This document shows positions 10,900 to 23,286 of a stretch of 64,000 nucleotides of DNA, piece after piece. Within the stretch, counting starts at the first letter, position 1. Every line of letters starts with the position of its first letter. Origin of the DNA: Scolanthus callimorphus (taxonomy: Eukaryota > Cnidaria > Anthozoa > Actiniaria > Edwardsiidae); the NCBI GenBank assembly GCA_033964015.1, contig JAWWUD010000110.1, positions 367,403-431,402 of the forward strand, written 5' to 3'. The notes under the pieces were generated by a model. The model saw only the letters and a list, made by a program, of their open reading frames with translations, made no database searches and was not told the origin of the DNA. The translations under genes were made by a program, and so were the position numbers.

Positions 10900-12832
10900 C
10901 AGCGCATTGTTCGTAGAACGAGGCTTTACGTGCAGTGAACAAGTTCTCTCAGCGCATTTGTAGAACAAGACCACGTGTATAGTGAACTAGTTATTTCCAG
11001 TGCATTTGTAAAACGAAGTTATGTGTATAGTGAACTAGTTCTTTCCAGAGCATTTTGCAGAACGAAGCTATGTGTATAGTGAACTAGTTCTTTCAAGCGC
11101 ATTTGTAGAAATGACGAAGCTATGTGTATAGTGAACTAGTTATTTCCAGTGCATTTGTAGAACGAAGCTATGTGTATAGTGAACTTTCTTTCCAGTGCAT
11201 TTGTAGAACGAAGCTATGTGTATAGTGAACTAGTTCTTTCCCGCGCATTTGTAGAACGAAGCTATGTGTCCCGGGGGGGGGACTCCCCATATTTTCAGAC
11301 GGGGGTGCTCGTCCTATCCCTTAGGGTATAAAATTGACAGACGTGCTATCTCTTTGGGTGTTTAAAATCAGCCCTATCCCTTAGGGAGTCTCAGACCAAT
11401 CCTTGCCCAGAAATATATTGGTGCTGACACCAGAACCGATATTTACAAAGGAAACTTGGTTGAAAACCCTAAAAGAACCAAAATTTCGCTTTTATTTGAT
11501 TTGACCTGCCAAATTTGCTATCTTTTAGGGGTAAATTTGGCGGTCGCCACGCCAAATTTGCTTTCTTTTAGGGGTAAATTTGCTGTTTGCCACACCCATT
11601 TTGCTATCCCTTAGGGTCAAAATCAATTTTCCCGACGAGCACCCCCGTCTAAAATATTGGGAGTCCCCCCCGGGCTATGTGTATAGTGAACTAGTTCTTT
11701 TCAGTGCATTTGTAGAACAAAACTATGTGTATAGTGAACGAGCTCTCTCAGCGCATTTGTAGAACGAGGATATGTGTATAGTGAGCTAGTTATTTCCAGC
11801 GCATCTGTAACGAAGCTATGTGTACAGTCAACAAGTTGCCTCAGCGAATTTGTTTAGAACAAGGTCATGCGTATAGTGGACTAGTTCTTTCCAGCGCATT
11901 TGTAGAACGAAGATATGTGTATAGTGAACAAGTTCTTTCAAGCGCATTTGTAGAACGAAGCTATGTTTATAGTGAACTAGTTCTTTCCAGCGCATTTGTA
12001 GAACGAAGTTAGGCGTATAGTGAACTAGTTCTCTCCAGCGCATTAGTAGAACAAGACCACGTGTATAGTGAACTTGTTCTTTCCAGTGCATTTGTAGAAC
12101 GAAGCTATGTGTATAGTGAACTAGTTCTTTCCAGTGCATTTGTAGAACGAAGTTATGTGTATAGTGAACTAGTTCTTTCCAGTGCATTTGTAGAACGAAG
12201 CTATGTGTATAGTGAACTAGTTCTTTCAAGCGCATTTGTAGAAATGACGAAGCTATGTGTATAGTGAACTAGTTATTTCCAGTGCATTTGTAGAACGAAG
12301 CTATGTGTATAGTGAACTTTCTTTCCAGTGCATTTGTAGAACGAAGCTATGTGTATAGTGAACTAGTCCTTCCCCGCGCATTTGTGGAACGAAGCTATGT
12401 GTATAGTGAACTAGTTCTTTCCAGTGCATTTGTAGAACAAAACTATGAACGAGCTCTCTCTGCGCATTTGTAGAACGAGGATATGTGTATAGTGAACTAG
12501 TTATTTCCAGCGCATCTGTAACGAAGCTATGTGTATAGTCAGCAAGTTGTCTCGGCGAATTTTTTAGAACAAGGTCATGCGTATAGTGGACTAGTTCTTT
12601 CCAGCGCATTTGTAGAACGAAGATATGTGTATAGTGAACTAGTTCTTTCAAGCGCATTTGTAGAACGAAGCTATGTGTATAGTGAACTAGTTCTTTCCAG
12701 CGCAACGAAGTTAGGCGTATAGTGAACTAGTTCTTTCCGGCGCATTTGATGGTGAACTAGTTCTTTCCAGCGCATTTGTAGAACGAAGTTATGCGTATAG
12801 TGAACTAGTTCTCTCCAGCGCATTTGTAGAAC
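10900..12832 (-). repeat. 48-bp satellite, inverted block
   Basis: About 32 units read in the opposite direction (CTATGTGTATAGTGAACTAG, then TTCTTTCCAGCGCATTTGTA, then GAACGAAG). The block is interrupted by the 405-bp element at 11270. A stretch around 10985-11270 is closely repeated around 12120-12420, a higher-order duplication. Because 48 is divisible by 3, both strands stay open for long stretches with a 16-residue repeat; I do not regard these as genes. Confidence 0.9.
11270..11674. mobile_element. G-rich TIR element A with 8-bp target duplication
   Basis: The left end is CCCGGGGGGGGGACTCCCCA and the right end is the complementary GGGAGTCCCCCCCGGG. The TIRs run inward through GACGGGGGTGCTCGTC / GACGAGCACCCCCGTC. 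The satellite word CTATGTGT is duplicated at 11262-11269 and 11675-11682. The interior repeats ATCCCTTAGGG and TTTTAGGGGTAAATTTG. No protein; a non-autonomous element. Confidence 0.85.
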
Positions 12833-13425
12833 AAATGCGCTGGAAAGAACTAGTTCACTATACACATAGCCTCGTTCTACAATGCGCTAGAAAGAGCTAG
12901 TTCACTATACACATAGGCTCGTTCTGCAATGCGCTGGAAAATAACTTGTTCACCATGCACATAGTCTCGTTCTACAAATGCGCGGGAGAGAACTAGTTCA
13001 CTATACACATACTAGCCTCATTCTGCAATGCGCTTGAAAGCACTAGTTAACTATGCACATAGTCTTGTTCTACAAATTAATGCACTGGAGAGAACTGCTC
13101 ACAATACGCATAGCCTTGATCTACAAATGCGCTGGAGTGAACTAGTTCACTAGACACATAGCCTTGTTCTACAAAAGCTCAGGGGAAAACTATTTCACTA
13201 TACACATAGCCTTGTTCTTCAAATGCAGTGGAAAGAACTATTTCACCATACACCTAGTCTTGTTATACAAATGCACTGAAGAGAACTAGTTGACTATACA
13301 CATCCTCGTTCTACAAATGCGCTTGAGAGAAATAGTTCAATATATACATAGCCTCGTTCTACAAATGCGCAGGAGAGAACTAGTTCACTATGCACATAGC
13401 CTCGTTCTACAAATGCGCGGGAGAA
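12833..13425 (+). repeat. 48-bp satellite, plus orientation after a head-to-head flip
   Basis: The flip point is a near-perfect palindrome, TCCAGCGCATTTGT joined to ACAAATGCGCTGGA, at about 12815-12845. Units here are more diverged (AGCCTCGTTCTAC variants). Confidence 0.85.
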
Positions 13426-13650
13426 AAAAAAAATGACTATGATCAGGTCAGGATGGGTGGGGGGAGTTGCAAGGTGGAGTTTGCAAATAATTCAAATTCC
13501 ATAAATCAGAAATGCATAACTGGTAGTGTACTAAGCTTGGCCAATTGTCTAGAAGTAGTAGTGGAAACAACATAGAATGCATACATTCTACTGTTGCTTT
13601 TGTTCCTTGTATGTTTATGAAACTAACGCAGGAGGTAAACGCCTAGTAAG
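13426..13650. other. Unique insert in the satellite
   Basis: About 220 bp of non-satellite DNA. The small ORF across it is not recognisable and starts inside a satellite unit. Confidence 0.4.
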
Positions 13651-13843
13651 GCTTCTTGTTATACAAATGCACTGGAGAGAACTAGTTCACTATACACATC
13701 CTCGCTCTGCAAGTGCGCTGAGAGAACTAGTTCACCCATACACATAGTCTTGTTATACGAATGTACTGGAGAGAACTAGTTGACTATATACATACTCGTT
13801 CTACAGATGCGCTGAGAGAACTAGTTCAATATATACATAGCCT
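13651..13843 (+). repeat. 48-bp satellite, plus orientation
   Basis: About four diverged units. Their order of variants is repeated at about 15830-15965, indicating segmental duplication inside the array. Confidence 0.85.
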
Positions 13844-14525
13844 CTCAGGTAGATTAAGGCATGGGTCAATACTTAATTTTGCCCTAAAACTTAGGGGGGT
13901 GGTCAACTCTGTTGGAAAATGCATATATCAAGAGAATAACTCTTCAATAAAAATAATGTCCACTCTTCATCAACTCATCACGTGACCTATCAAATTTCTT
14001 AACACCAAAAATTCGAAATGTCAACATATTTTTAAAAAATCCGAGTCCTAAACGCAAGTTTTCTTGAAACTTTTTCTTAGGAATAGATTAAGGGCATGAA
14101 CATTTGAAACTTGTCATCTGGACATTTGAAGATTTTTCTAAAATACGTGAAATATTCACGATTATATTTTTCAGGGAACTGGGTCGAGTAAGTAATTATT
14201 TAATTTCTAAGTTAGAATAAATAAAGTCCTAATTATCCAGATGCAGTTGTGAAGGCATTGCTATTAGACACCTTAAAAGGTAAAACGTGTTTACGTTCAA
14301 TGAGGTTTTCAACTCGGAATTTTAAGCGAAACGTTTTGGAAGTGATACTTGCGTGACACTAGAAGGTTAAATGTCACACACGCAAGGTCTCCGTTGACGT
14401 CATCATTTTATGCAAAGTAACAAATATCGAAACTTTCATGAAGCAAGACGCATCATAAACAACATTTTAACCACCCCCTCAACTTTTTCCTAAGGATGAT
14501 GAGACCCATGCCTTAATCTCCCTAG
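13844..14525. mobile_element. 0.68-kb TIR element with ends like those of the 6.4-kb element
   Basis: The left end is CTCAGGTAGATTAAGGCATG and the right end is the complement of CTAGGGAGATTAAGGCATGG. Both resemble the terminal CTCAGGCATATTAAGGC of the 6.4-kb element. No ORF of note. A paralogous array segment without the insert lies at about 15957-16020. The target duplication is not clear, and about 27 bp of satellite present in the paralogue is missing here. Confidence 0.65.
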
Positions 14526-17500
14526 TTAGCCATACACATAGCCTTGTTATACAAATGCGCTGGAGAGAACTACTTCACTATACACATAGCTTCGTTCAAC
14601 TAATGTGCTGGAAAGAACTAGTTCACTATGCACATAGCTTGGTTCTACTAATGCGCTGGAATTAACTAGTTCCCTATGCACATAGTCTCGTCTACAAATG
14701 CACTGAAGAGAACTTGTTCACTATACACATAGCCTCGTTCTACAAATGCGCAGCAGAGAACTTGTTCATCATACACATCATCGTTCCACAAATGCGTCGG
14801 AGAGAACTAGTTCACTATACACATAGCTTCGTGCTTCTAATGCGCCGGAAAGAACTAGTTCACTAGACACATTGCCTTGTTCTACAAATGCGCAGTAGAG
14901 AACTACAGTTCACTATACACATAGCCTTGTTCTTCAAATGCGCTGGAAAGAACTAGTTTACTATGCACATAGACTTCTTCTACAAATGCGCTGGAGAGAC
15001 CTAGTTCACTATACACATAGTTTCGTTCTACTAATGTGCTGCAAAGAACTAGTTCACTAGACACCTTTGCCTGGTTCTACAAATGCGCGGGAAAGAACTA
15101 GTTCACTATACACATAGTTTCGTTGTACAAATGCACTGGAAAGAACTAGTTCACTATACAAATAGTTTCGTTCTACAAATGCACTGGAAAGAACTAGTTC
15201 ACTATACACATAGCTTCGTTCTACAAATGCGCTGGAAAGAACTAGTTCACTATGCACATAGTCTCGTTCTACAATGCGCTGGAGAGAACTACTTCACTAT
15301 ACACATAGCTTCGTTCTACTAATGCACTGGAAAGAACTCGTTCACTATGCACATTGTCTCGTCTACAAATGCACTGAAGGGAACTTGTTCACTATGCACA
15401 TAATCTCGTTCTACAAATGCGCTGGAAAGAACTAGTTCACTAGACACATTGCCTTGTTCCACCAAAGCTCAGGGGAAAACTATTTCACTACACACATAGC
15501 CTTGTTCTTCAAATGCACTGGAAAGACCTATTTCACCATACACATAGTCTTGATATACAAATGCACTGAAGACAACTAGTTGACTATACACATCCTCGTT
15601 CTACAAATGCGCTGAGAGAACTAGTTCAATATAAACATAGCCTCGTTCTACAAATGCGCAGGAGAGAACTAGTTCACTATGCACATAGCCTCGTTCTACA
15701 AATGCGCGTGAGAGAACTAGTTCACTATACACATAGCTTCGTTCTACAAATGCACTGGAAAGAACTTGTTCACTATACACATAGCTTCGTTCTACAAATG
15801 CACTGGAAAGAACTAGTTCACTATACACATCCTCGCTCTGCAAATGCGCAGAGAGAACTAGTTCACCATACACATAGTCTTGTTATACGAATGTACTGGA
15901 GAGAACTAGTTGACTATATACATACTCGTTCTACAGATACGCTGAGAGAACTAGTTCAATATATACATAGCCTCGTTCTACAAAATTCGCCGAGGGAACT
16001 AGTTAGCCATACACATAGCCTTGTTATACAAATGCGCTGGAGAGAACTACTTCACTATACACATAGCTTCGTTCAACTAATGTGCTGGAAAACTATGCAC
16101 ATAGCTTGGTTCTACTAATGCGCTGGAATAAACTAGTTCCCTATGCACATAGTCTCGTTCTACAAATGCGCAGCAAAGAACTTGTTCATCATACACATCA
16201 TCGTTCTACAAATGCGTCGGAGAGAACTAGTTCACTATACACATAGCTTCGTCCTTCTAATGCGCCGGAAAGAACTAGTTCACTATGCACATATTCTTGT
16301 GCGCTCGAAAGAACTAGTTCACTAGACACATTGCCTTGTTCTTCAAATGCGCTGGAGAGACCTAGTTCACTATACACATAGTTTCGTTCAACTAATGTGC
16401 TGAAAAGAACTAGTTCACTAGACACCTTTGCCTGGTTCTACAAATGCGCGGGAAAGAACTACAGTTCACTATTCACATAGCCTCATTCTACGATGCGCTT
16501 GAAAGCACTAGTTGACTATGCACATAGTCTTGTTCTACAAATGGACTGGAGAGAACTGTTCACAATACGCATAGCCTTGATAGTCTACAAATGCGCTGGA
16601 GAGAACTAATTCACTAGACACATAGCCTGGTTCTGCAAATGCACTGGAGAGAACTTGTTCACTAGACACATTGCCTCGTTCTACAAATGCTCAGGAGAAA
16701 ACTACTTCACTAGAGTGGTTTTCATCAGACAGTGAAATAGTTACTAACCAAATAGGCACTACTATACACTATGAAAGTCATTTTTATTGTCTCTCCTTAT
16801 TAAGTATGACTAGTAGGCACTATTAAACACTGACTAATAGTTTTTGTTTCACAGCCGGATGAAAACCGCTCTATACACATAGCCTTTTCTTCAAATGCGC
16901 TGGAAAGAACTAGTTCAGTATACGCATAGCCTTGATCTACAAAATGCGCTGGAGAGAACTAGTTCGCTAGACACATTTTAATGTGTCTAGCGAACTAGTT
17001 CTACATATGCGCAGGGAGGAACTAGTTCACTATAAAGATAGCCTCCTGCTACAAATGCGCAGGAGAAAACTAGTTCACTATGCACATAGTCGCGTCCTAC
17101 AAATGGGCAGAGAGAACTTGTTCACCATACACATAGCCTTGTTCTAGGGTTCTACTGCACTGCAGAGAACTAGTTGACCCTACTAGTTGACTATACACAT
17201 CCTCGTTCTGCAAATGCGCTGAGAGAACTAGTTCACTGTACACATAGTCTCGTTCTACAATGCGCTAGAAAGAGCTAGTTCACTATACACATAGCCTTGT
17301 TCTACAAATGCGACAAAGAGAACTCGTTCATCATACACATAGCCGTGTTCTACAAATGCACTAGAGAGAACTTGTTCACTATACACATAGCCTCGTTCTA
17401 CAAATGCGCAGCAGAGAACTTGTTCATCATACACATGATCGTTCTACAAATGCGTCGGAGAGAACTAGTTCACTATACACATAGCTTCGTCCTTCTAATG

Positions 17501-17605
17501 CGCCGGAAAGAACTAGTTCAATATGCACATATTCTTGTGCGCTCGAAAGAACTAGTTCACTAGACACCTTTGCCTGGTTCTACAAATGCGCAGGAGAGAC
17601 TAGCT
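14526..17605 (+). repeat. 48-bp satellite, long plus-orientation block
   Basis: More than 60 units with variable substitutions and many one-base indels, interrupted at 16713-16871 by a MITE. Long open frames here (for example 15654-16118) are the 16-residue repeat product of the satellite. Higher-order duplication is evident (14530-14700 vs 16005-16190; 16140-16440 vs 17390-17590). Confidence 0.9.
16713..16871. mobile_element. 159-bp TA-flanked MITE
   Basis: The ends GAGTGGTTTTCATC and GATGAAAACCGCTC are imperfect inverted repeats, flanked by TA on both sides (16711-16712, 16872-16873) within satellite. The size and TA duplication suggest a Tc1/mariner-type non-autonomous element (inference). 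Confidence 0.75.
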
Positions 17606-18061
17606 TCCGGGGGGGGGGGGGGGGACTCCCATATTTTTTGGTCGGGGATGATCGTCGGAAATTTTCAGTTTCACCCCTAAAAGATACCAAACATGGCGGG
17701 CCATAGCGTGGCTCAAAAAAATTATTACCCTAAAAGATACCCTAAAAGATGAGGTTTTATGTGCCAAGTAGGCGCGAAGGACACAGGTAACAGGGGAAAA
17801 ATACCCATGAAGACATTTCCGTGTTTGTTTCTAGTTCATCGTCTTCTATCTTTCTTACACGGTTTTTAGAAGCACCATCATGAGAAAAGCAATTTGGACA
17901 CAGTTTCGGCCCTAAAAGATACCAATCTGCCTAAAATTTATTGAAGATCAAGATCACCCCTAAAAGAGACCAAACCAACGTGATTTTAACCCCTAAAAGA
18001 TACGACGATCATCCCCGACCAAACAATATGGGAGCCCCCCCCCCCCCCCCCCCCCCCCTTG
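17606..18061. mobile_element. G-rich TIR element B with 8-bp target duplication
   Basis: It has long G and C runs at its ends, then GGTCGGGGATGATCGTCG at the left and CGACGATCATCCCCGACC at the right. The satellite-derived word GACTAGCT is duplicated at 17598-17605 and 18062-18069. The interior repeats CCCTAAAAGATAC. It shares GGGGACTCCCATATTTT with element A, so the two are related families. Non-coding. Confidence 0.8.
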
Positions 18062-18069
18062 GACTAGCT

Positions 18070-18229
18070 CACTATGCACATAGCCTTGTTCTACAAATGC
18101 ACAGGAGAGAACTAACTAATATAACATAATATAACATTATAACATAATATAATTTAATATACCATAATATCGTTGAACTACTGAAATGCGCTGGAGAGAA
18201 CAAGTTCGCTACTATACACGTAGAAAGAA
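18070..18229. repeat. Satellite end and AT-rich spacer
   Basis: A last partial 48-bp unit, then a TATAACATAATA-type low-complexity stretch before the next satellite. Confidence 0.6.
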
Positions 18230-19190
18230 ACTAATTAGATGTCTAACTAGATACTATGCAATATTATCGGATAATATCGAATATCGACAAACTACCAAGA
18301 AAGTTTGAAGGGGTATCTAGAAATGAAATAATTGGATGTCTAACTAGATCCTATGCAATATTATCAGATAAATATCAAATATCGACACACTACCACAGGG
18401 AAAGGAAAATTGTGTCTAGAAAGGAACTTATTAGATATCTAACTAGATCCTATGCAATATTATCGGATAATATCGAGTATCGACTCACACCAAGGAAAGG
18501 AAAAGGGTATCTAGAAAGGAACTAATTAGATATCTAACTAGATACTATGCAATATTATCGGATAATATCGAGTATCGACTGACTACGGATAAGGGTAAAG
18601 GGTATCTAGAAAGGAACTAATAAGATGTCTAACTAGATACTATGCAATATTATCGGATAATATCGAGTATCGACTCACTACGGTGATGGGTAAAGGGTAT
18701 CTAGAAAGGAACTAATTAGATGTCTAACTAGATACTATGCAATATTATCGGATAATATCGAGTATCGACTCACTACGGTGAAGGGTAAAGGGTATCTAGA
18801 AAGGAACTTATTAGATATCTAACTAGATACTATGCAATATTATCGGATAATATCGAGTATCGACTCACTACGGATAAGGGTTAAGGGTATCTAGAAAGGG
18901 ACTAATTAGATGTCTAACTAGATACTATGCAATATTATCGGATAATATCGAGTATCGACTCACTACGGAGAAGGGTAAAGGGTATCTAGAAAGGAACTAA
19001 TCAGATGTCTAACTAGATACTATGTAATATTATCGGATAATATAGAGTATCGACTCACTACGGATAAGGGTAAAGGGTATCTAGAAAGGAACTAATTAGA
19101 TGTCTAACTAGATACTATGCAATATTATCGGATAATATCGAGTATCGACTCACTACAGAGAAGGGTAGGGTATCTAGAAAGGATAATTAG
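18230..19190 (+). repeat. 95-bp satellite, about ten copies
   Basis: GATACTATGCAATATTATCG recurs at about 18250, 18347, 18446, 18541, 18636, 18731, 18826, 18921, 19016 and 19111, settling to a 95-bp period. Each unit contains the palindrome TATTATCGGATAATA and the words GTATCTAGAAAGGAAC and CGAGTATCGAC. The right half is more homogeneous than the left. Confidence 0.9.
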
Positions 19191-20667
19191 ATAAAAGATA
19201 GATGTAGTTATCAGATAGTATTGAAATATAATATCCGATGTTCGATAGTACAGCAATAACGCGCCTGATTCCGAACTCTGCCTTGCTAAAGTCTTTCCCA
19301 GACAAGATCATGGCGAGAAATAGCGAATGATAATGGGAGGAGTTTAAACATGACCCTAATTATGCTGTCAATAAAGTCGATTGTCCTATTGCGTCTCTCA
19401 TTGGTCGCTGTCGATTGGTGGGTCAATTAGTATGCAAAAACAAACCCTGACTTCCGGGAGAGACAGAAGAGAGAGTGAAGGGTTGTTATAAATTGCTTAA
19501 AACTTTGCCTTTTCGGCTGATAACATGCCAAGAAGAAACAATTTGAAAGCAAAGTAAAATAATATATCATGCTTTTTGTTAATTTTGGGAAAATATCGAG
19601 GATGCGTTGATAAATAACGAGAGTCAATACTGAACTTTGCCTTCGCCGGTTCGCTTCAAGTTCGCGCTAATATTTAAAAATTAAGTTCGCTAGGCACTCT
19701 GGTACTCGTTTCTAGTCTTTTTGGACACATATTATTAGCAGAGGAACGCCTGGTTGTACACTGTCGAAGAACTGGCCGCTCAGAGCGGAAAGAAGCGAAG
19801 AAATCGGCATTTTTTCGAGCTTTTTTGCTTCGAGGCGGACTTCAAGGGCCAAACAATGAAGCCTCGTTTAACATGGAAGTGGATCTTAAAAACCGAGCTG
19901 AAAAATCATTTACATGACGTGAAATCTGTGTGAATTTACGAAGGAATTCTTGTTCTTTTGATCTGGAGGTAAAGTGAGGTTTGTACGAGCTTATAACGTT
20001 ACGAAATTTGACTGTTAGTTCTGTGTATTTTAGCGCCGTGGCATAGACTTCCTCTTGTAAACAGAGCTCTTGAGTTTGTAACCTAGATTTGACAAAACCG
20101 AACCGATTTTATACTGTAGCCCACCAATATTACCACGAAAAGAAAGATGAACAACATGTTGTTTCGATCGGAGGCAAACTAACTTTCGATTTCGAATTTA
20201 GCCCAGTGTTATCTTGAATTTAAGTTTCATTGCCATACATTTACAGTAAATTATTTGAAGGTAATCTGAGTCCATATTTTAGAAGTGCCACGCTCAAGTG
20301 CGCATGTCCATTCGGTATTTCTCCCCATGCATGTCGCAGGCGCAGGGTTAACAACGAAATGGATCGAACCCAGTTCCTCTCGTCGTTGCATGTCATGTCA
20401 GCACCTTCACCTTTGAAGAATTTGCTATTTCATTCGATAATCTGCTTCGCTATTACTACAGAGCTGTAGACATTATTATATGTGGACAATCTGGGTCTGG
20501 TGTTGGAGAGAATATTCTGAAGTTTGTTCGGTAACAGAATGCCGGAAGTGGTGCTGATCGTAATGGTATGTAAATGCGCTGGTTTTACCAAGAGATTGAG
20601 CGGTGCATGTAGCTTGGCTTACTGATAGAGTAACTTGATTACCAATGACCGGCGCACTATAATCTGC
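19191..20667. other. Non-coding stretch, no gene recognised
   Basis: Contains only short ORFs that do not look conserved. A GGAG/GTAAAGT donor-like site at about 19967 follows a GC-richer segment (19760-19960) that could be a 5' untranslated exon of a host gene; this is weak. Confidence 0.35.
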
Positions 20668-20919
20668 AACGCGTTCCAAACTAGTTTGAGGTTTTCCAAA
20701 ATGGGTTTATTTGTAGGACTTCTTTTGTTTCTCTACATAAAAAAATTAGTTTCGAGGAGATATATGGATTATCACCGACTGTGAAAACAATTTCGCGGTG
20801 TTCTTCAAAATTCAATAGATTTAAAGATATTAGAACTTTTCATGAAATCTTTTCTTATCTTTTTTTTCAGAAATTCTACGCACCTAAATTCACAGCCATT
20901 TTAACCTTTCAAAACTTGC

Positions 20920-21180
20920 TCGGAAATTCTTAGCCATTTGAACCTCTTTGAAAAGGCTAGGAAATTCTTAGCCATTTGAACCTCTAACAAATGGCTAGGA
21001 AATTCTTAGCCATTCAGTTGAACCTCTAAAATGGTAGGAAATTCTTAGCCATTTGAACCTCTAGCAAATGGCTAGGAAATTCTTAGCCATTCAGTTGAAT
21101 CTCTAAAATGGCTAGGAAATTACTAGCCATTTTTTAGAGGTTCAAATGGCTAAGAATTTCCTAGCCATTTTTGGAAGTTC
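20920..21180 (-). repeat. 38-bp minisatellite, left subterminal array
   Basis: Units carry AAATGGCTAGGAAATTCTTA and GCCATTTGAACCTCT. Each unit is itself an imperfect palindrome around AAATGGCTA...TAGCCATTT. Orientation is opposite to the right array. Confidence 0.85.
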
Positions 21181-21527
21181 AAGCTGTGAAATGGCTAACG
21201 CAATATTTCTATGCGCGCGTGCGAGCCACTTGATATCTACAACTTATTACACAAAAAATACTTCTTTATCAATTAGAAAACGATTTTAAATGTTAATAAT
21301 AATGTATAAACTTTATTTACAGGTATACAGGTATAAACAGTTAGTAACATAGACCAACACAATAATGATCAGCGTTTTACATACTCTTCTATCTGTGCGG
21401 TATTCTGAAGTAGTGATTGTTTGGACAAAAACAATCCTTATTCTGGTTAGAAAAAAACATAAATGAGTGTCATCACTACCAAAGAAAATTCACCATGTTT
21501 GAAATTTACAGCGCTGGGCACATGCTT

Positions 21528-21730
21528 GCCAGACCCCGAAACGTAAGGAGGAAATTTCCATCATGCATCGTCGGACAAATCTAATGCTAAAATTATTGAT
21601 TTTGCCAGACCCAGAAAAGGTAAGGTGGAAATTTGCACCAAGCATCGTCGGACAAATCTAATGCTAAAAGTCTTGATTTTGCCAGACCCGAAAAAGTAAG
21701 GTGGAAATTTCCATCATACATTTTTGGTCA
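21528..21730 (+). repeat. ~70-bp tandem repeat, left copy
   Basis: Three units of GCCAGACCC...AAGGTGGAAATTTCCA and CATCGTCGGACAAATCTAAT. The inverse array is at 23890-24065. Confidence 0.8.
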
Positions 21731-21738
21731 AATGCAAT

Positions 21739-21741
21739 GCT

Positions 21742-21783
<42 letters not shown>
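21739..21783. repeat. (GA)n microsatellite
   Basis: About 22 uninterrupted AG dinucleotides. Confidence 0.95.
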
Positions 21784-21786
<3 letters not shown>

Positions 21787-22914
21787 TGGAGAGGCAAATA
21801 GTGAGTAACTCGTTTTCTCTATTCAATGTCTGTTATACGCATTCTGAAGACCTTGACCGGTTACCAGTCATTTAGCCACTGCGTAAAACGCAATGTTTTT
21901 AGTTCCATTATCACAACTGTCTTCTCCTGGAGATCCAACGAGCTTTGATAGATACCTAAAGCAGAAAATAATAAATTGTCAAGAATTATGTGCGTTTAGA
22001 GTCAGAGAGTAGAAAATATAATTTATAACGTAATTATTCGCTGATGATTATCGATGCAATCAAGACGTTCATATGTTTAGATGAATCGCAAAATAACAAA
22101 TAGTAGATTTTCGCGGTAAGAAATATGTTCGTGGTACGTCGAGTCAGGATGATTTCGGCTTGAGCCGGTGAAGAGAGTTATAATGAGCCCTGAGAATGTT
22201 AAACAACGTGTAAGCCAAGAACATAAATTGTATTAACTATTCTAATAGCAGAGCCAAAAACTCGGGCAAAAACTGAACTACGCCGTAATGCCTTAAACTT
22301 ATTATAATCGCGCATCTGTAATTGTTCAGTAGCGGTTTGTTTTCTATTGCGTGTAACACTATTACCCTTTGTCTTTTATTCCGTTGAAACTGATAGTAAA
22401 TAGCTGCCTGTCGCATTGTTTTTGCACCGAGCATCTAATACTAGCTATTTAGGAGTGAGGGAAGCTAAATACTTTCCATAACAATAACAGCAAGCAGTCA
22501 TTTCTGCCTAATCTTGTTGTGTACTGTCTAGCAAGGACAGAAAGCCAGTAAGGACAGAAAGCCAGTAAGGACAGAAAGCCAGTGAACATTTTCTGTGCTT
22601 AATATTTGTAAATAAACTGAAGCTTACCTTTCATACTCTTCGTTTCAAACTTGATTATTTTGAATTTTGTAGTACCAGCGGTTATTTTCCGGAGCAGCCT
22701 TTGGCTGGTGATTGTAACCATACAAAAGCAGCGCAGACTTCTCTTTATCCGAAGACTCTTCCTTTGCAAAGCAAAGCGAACAATGAAGTTTATTTCCGTT
22801 TAGCGGATGCTGCGCTGAAACCAACTCAAAGTTAAATTTTGAATTATCCAATCAAAAAGGAAAGCAAATTTAATGACCAATCAAAACGCGGGATTATAGG
22901 TCAAGACCTTACAC

Positions 22915-23286
22915 GTGACCACTCATAAACATCAACACCATGGGTGCTGCATGTTCTTGCAACGGACTGATCATTGTCCTTTGTATTTTGAACATAAGTC
23001 TTATGGCCGTCGATGGCTACAATGTCACGTAAAAGGAAAGGAAAAGCCAACCGAGGGCCGTAGACAAAAGTTGTACTTCCAAACAAAAGCAAGAAGGAAA
23101 GGGCGAACATTTTACAAACGAATAAGAAATGCTCTTCAAGCTTTTAAAACCAGTTCAAAGTTTCCTCTCGGAGACATGATTGCGACATCTTCCTACAGTC
23201 GGGTGATGGAATATAAGGTAAACGCTGATGTCTATAATAAAAGTAATATAGGCTCGGCTATTTACCATTCTGGGTTAATAGGATAA
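22915..23286 (+). CDS. Unrecognised ORF or exon in the 5.1-kb element
   Basis: A 123-codon frame opening with GTG, so the start is doubtful. It is basic (KGKEKPTEGRRQK, KARRKGRTFYKRIR) and passes through a good donor-like site, ATAAG/GTAAAC, at about 23217. This suggests a coding exon ending near residue 100 (SSYSRVMEYK). A competing frame from the well-placed ATG at 22939 gives a short hydrophobic start that soon stops. No family recognised. Confidence 0.25.
   Translation: MTTHKHQHHGCCMFLQRTDHCPLYFEHKSYGRRWLQCHVKGKEKPTEGRRQKLYFQTKARRKGRTFYKRIRNALQAFKTSSKFPLGDMIATSSYSRVMEYKVNADVYNKSNIGSAIYHSGLIG

Noticed and set aside
11828..12235. 135-codon frame with a 16-residue repeat
   Set aside because: Direct product of the 48-bp satellite; the opposite strand is equally open.
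15654..16118. 154-codon repeat protein
   Set aside because: Same satellite artefact; its frame breaks wherever units have indels.
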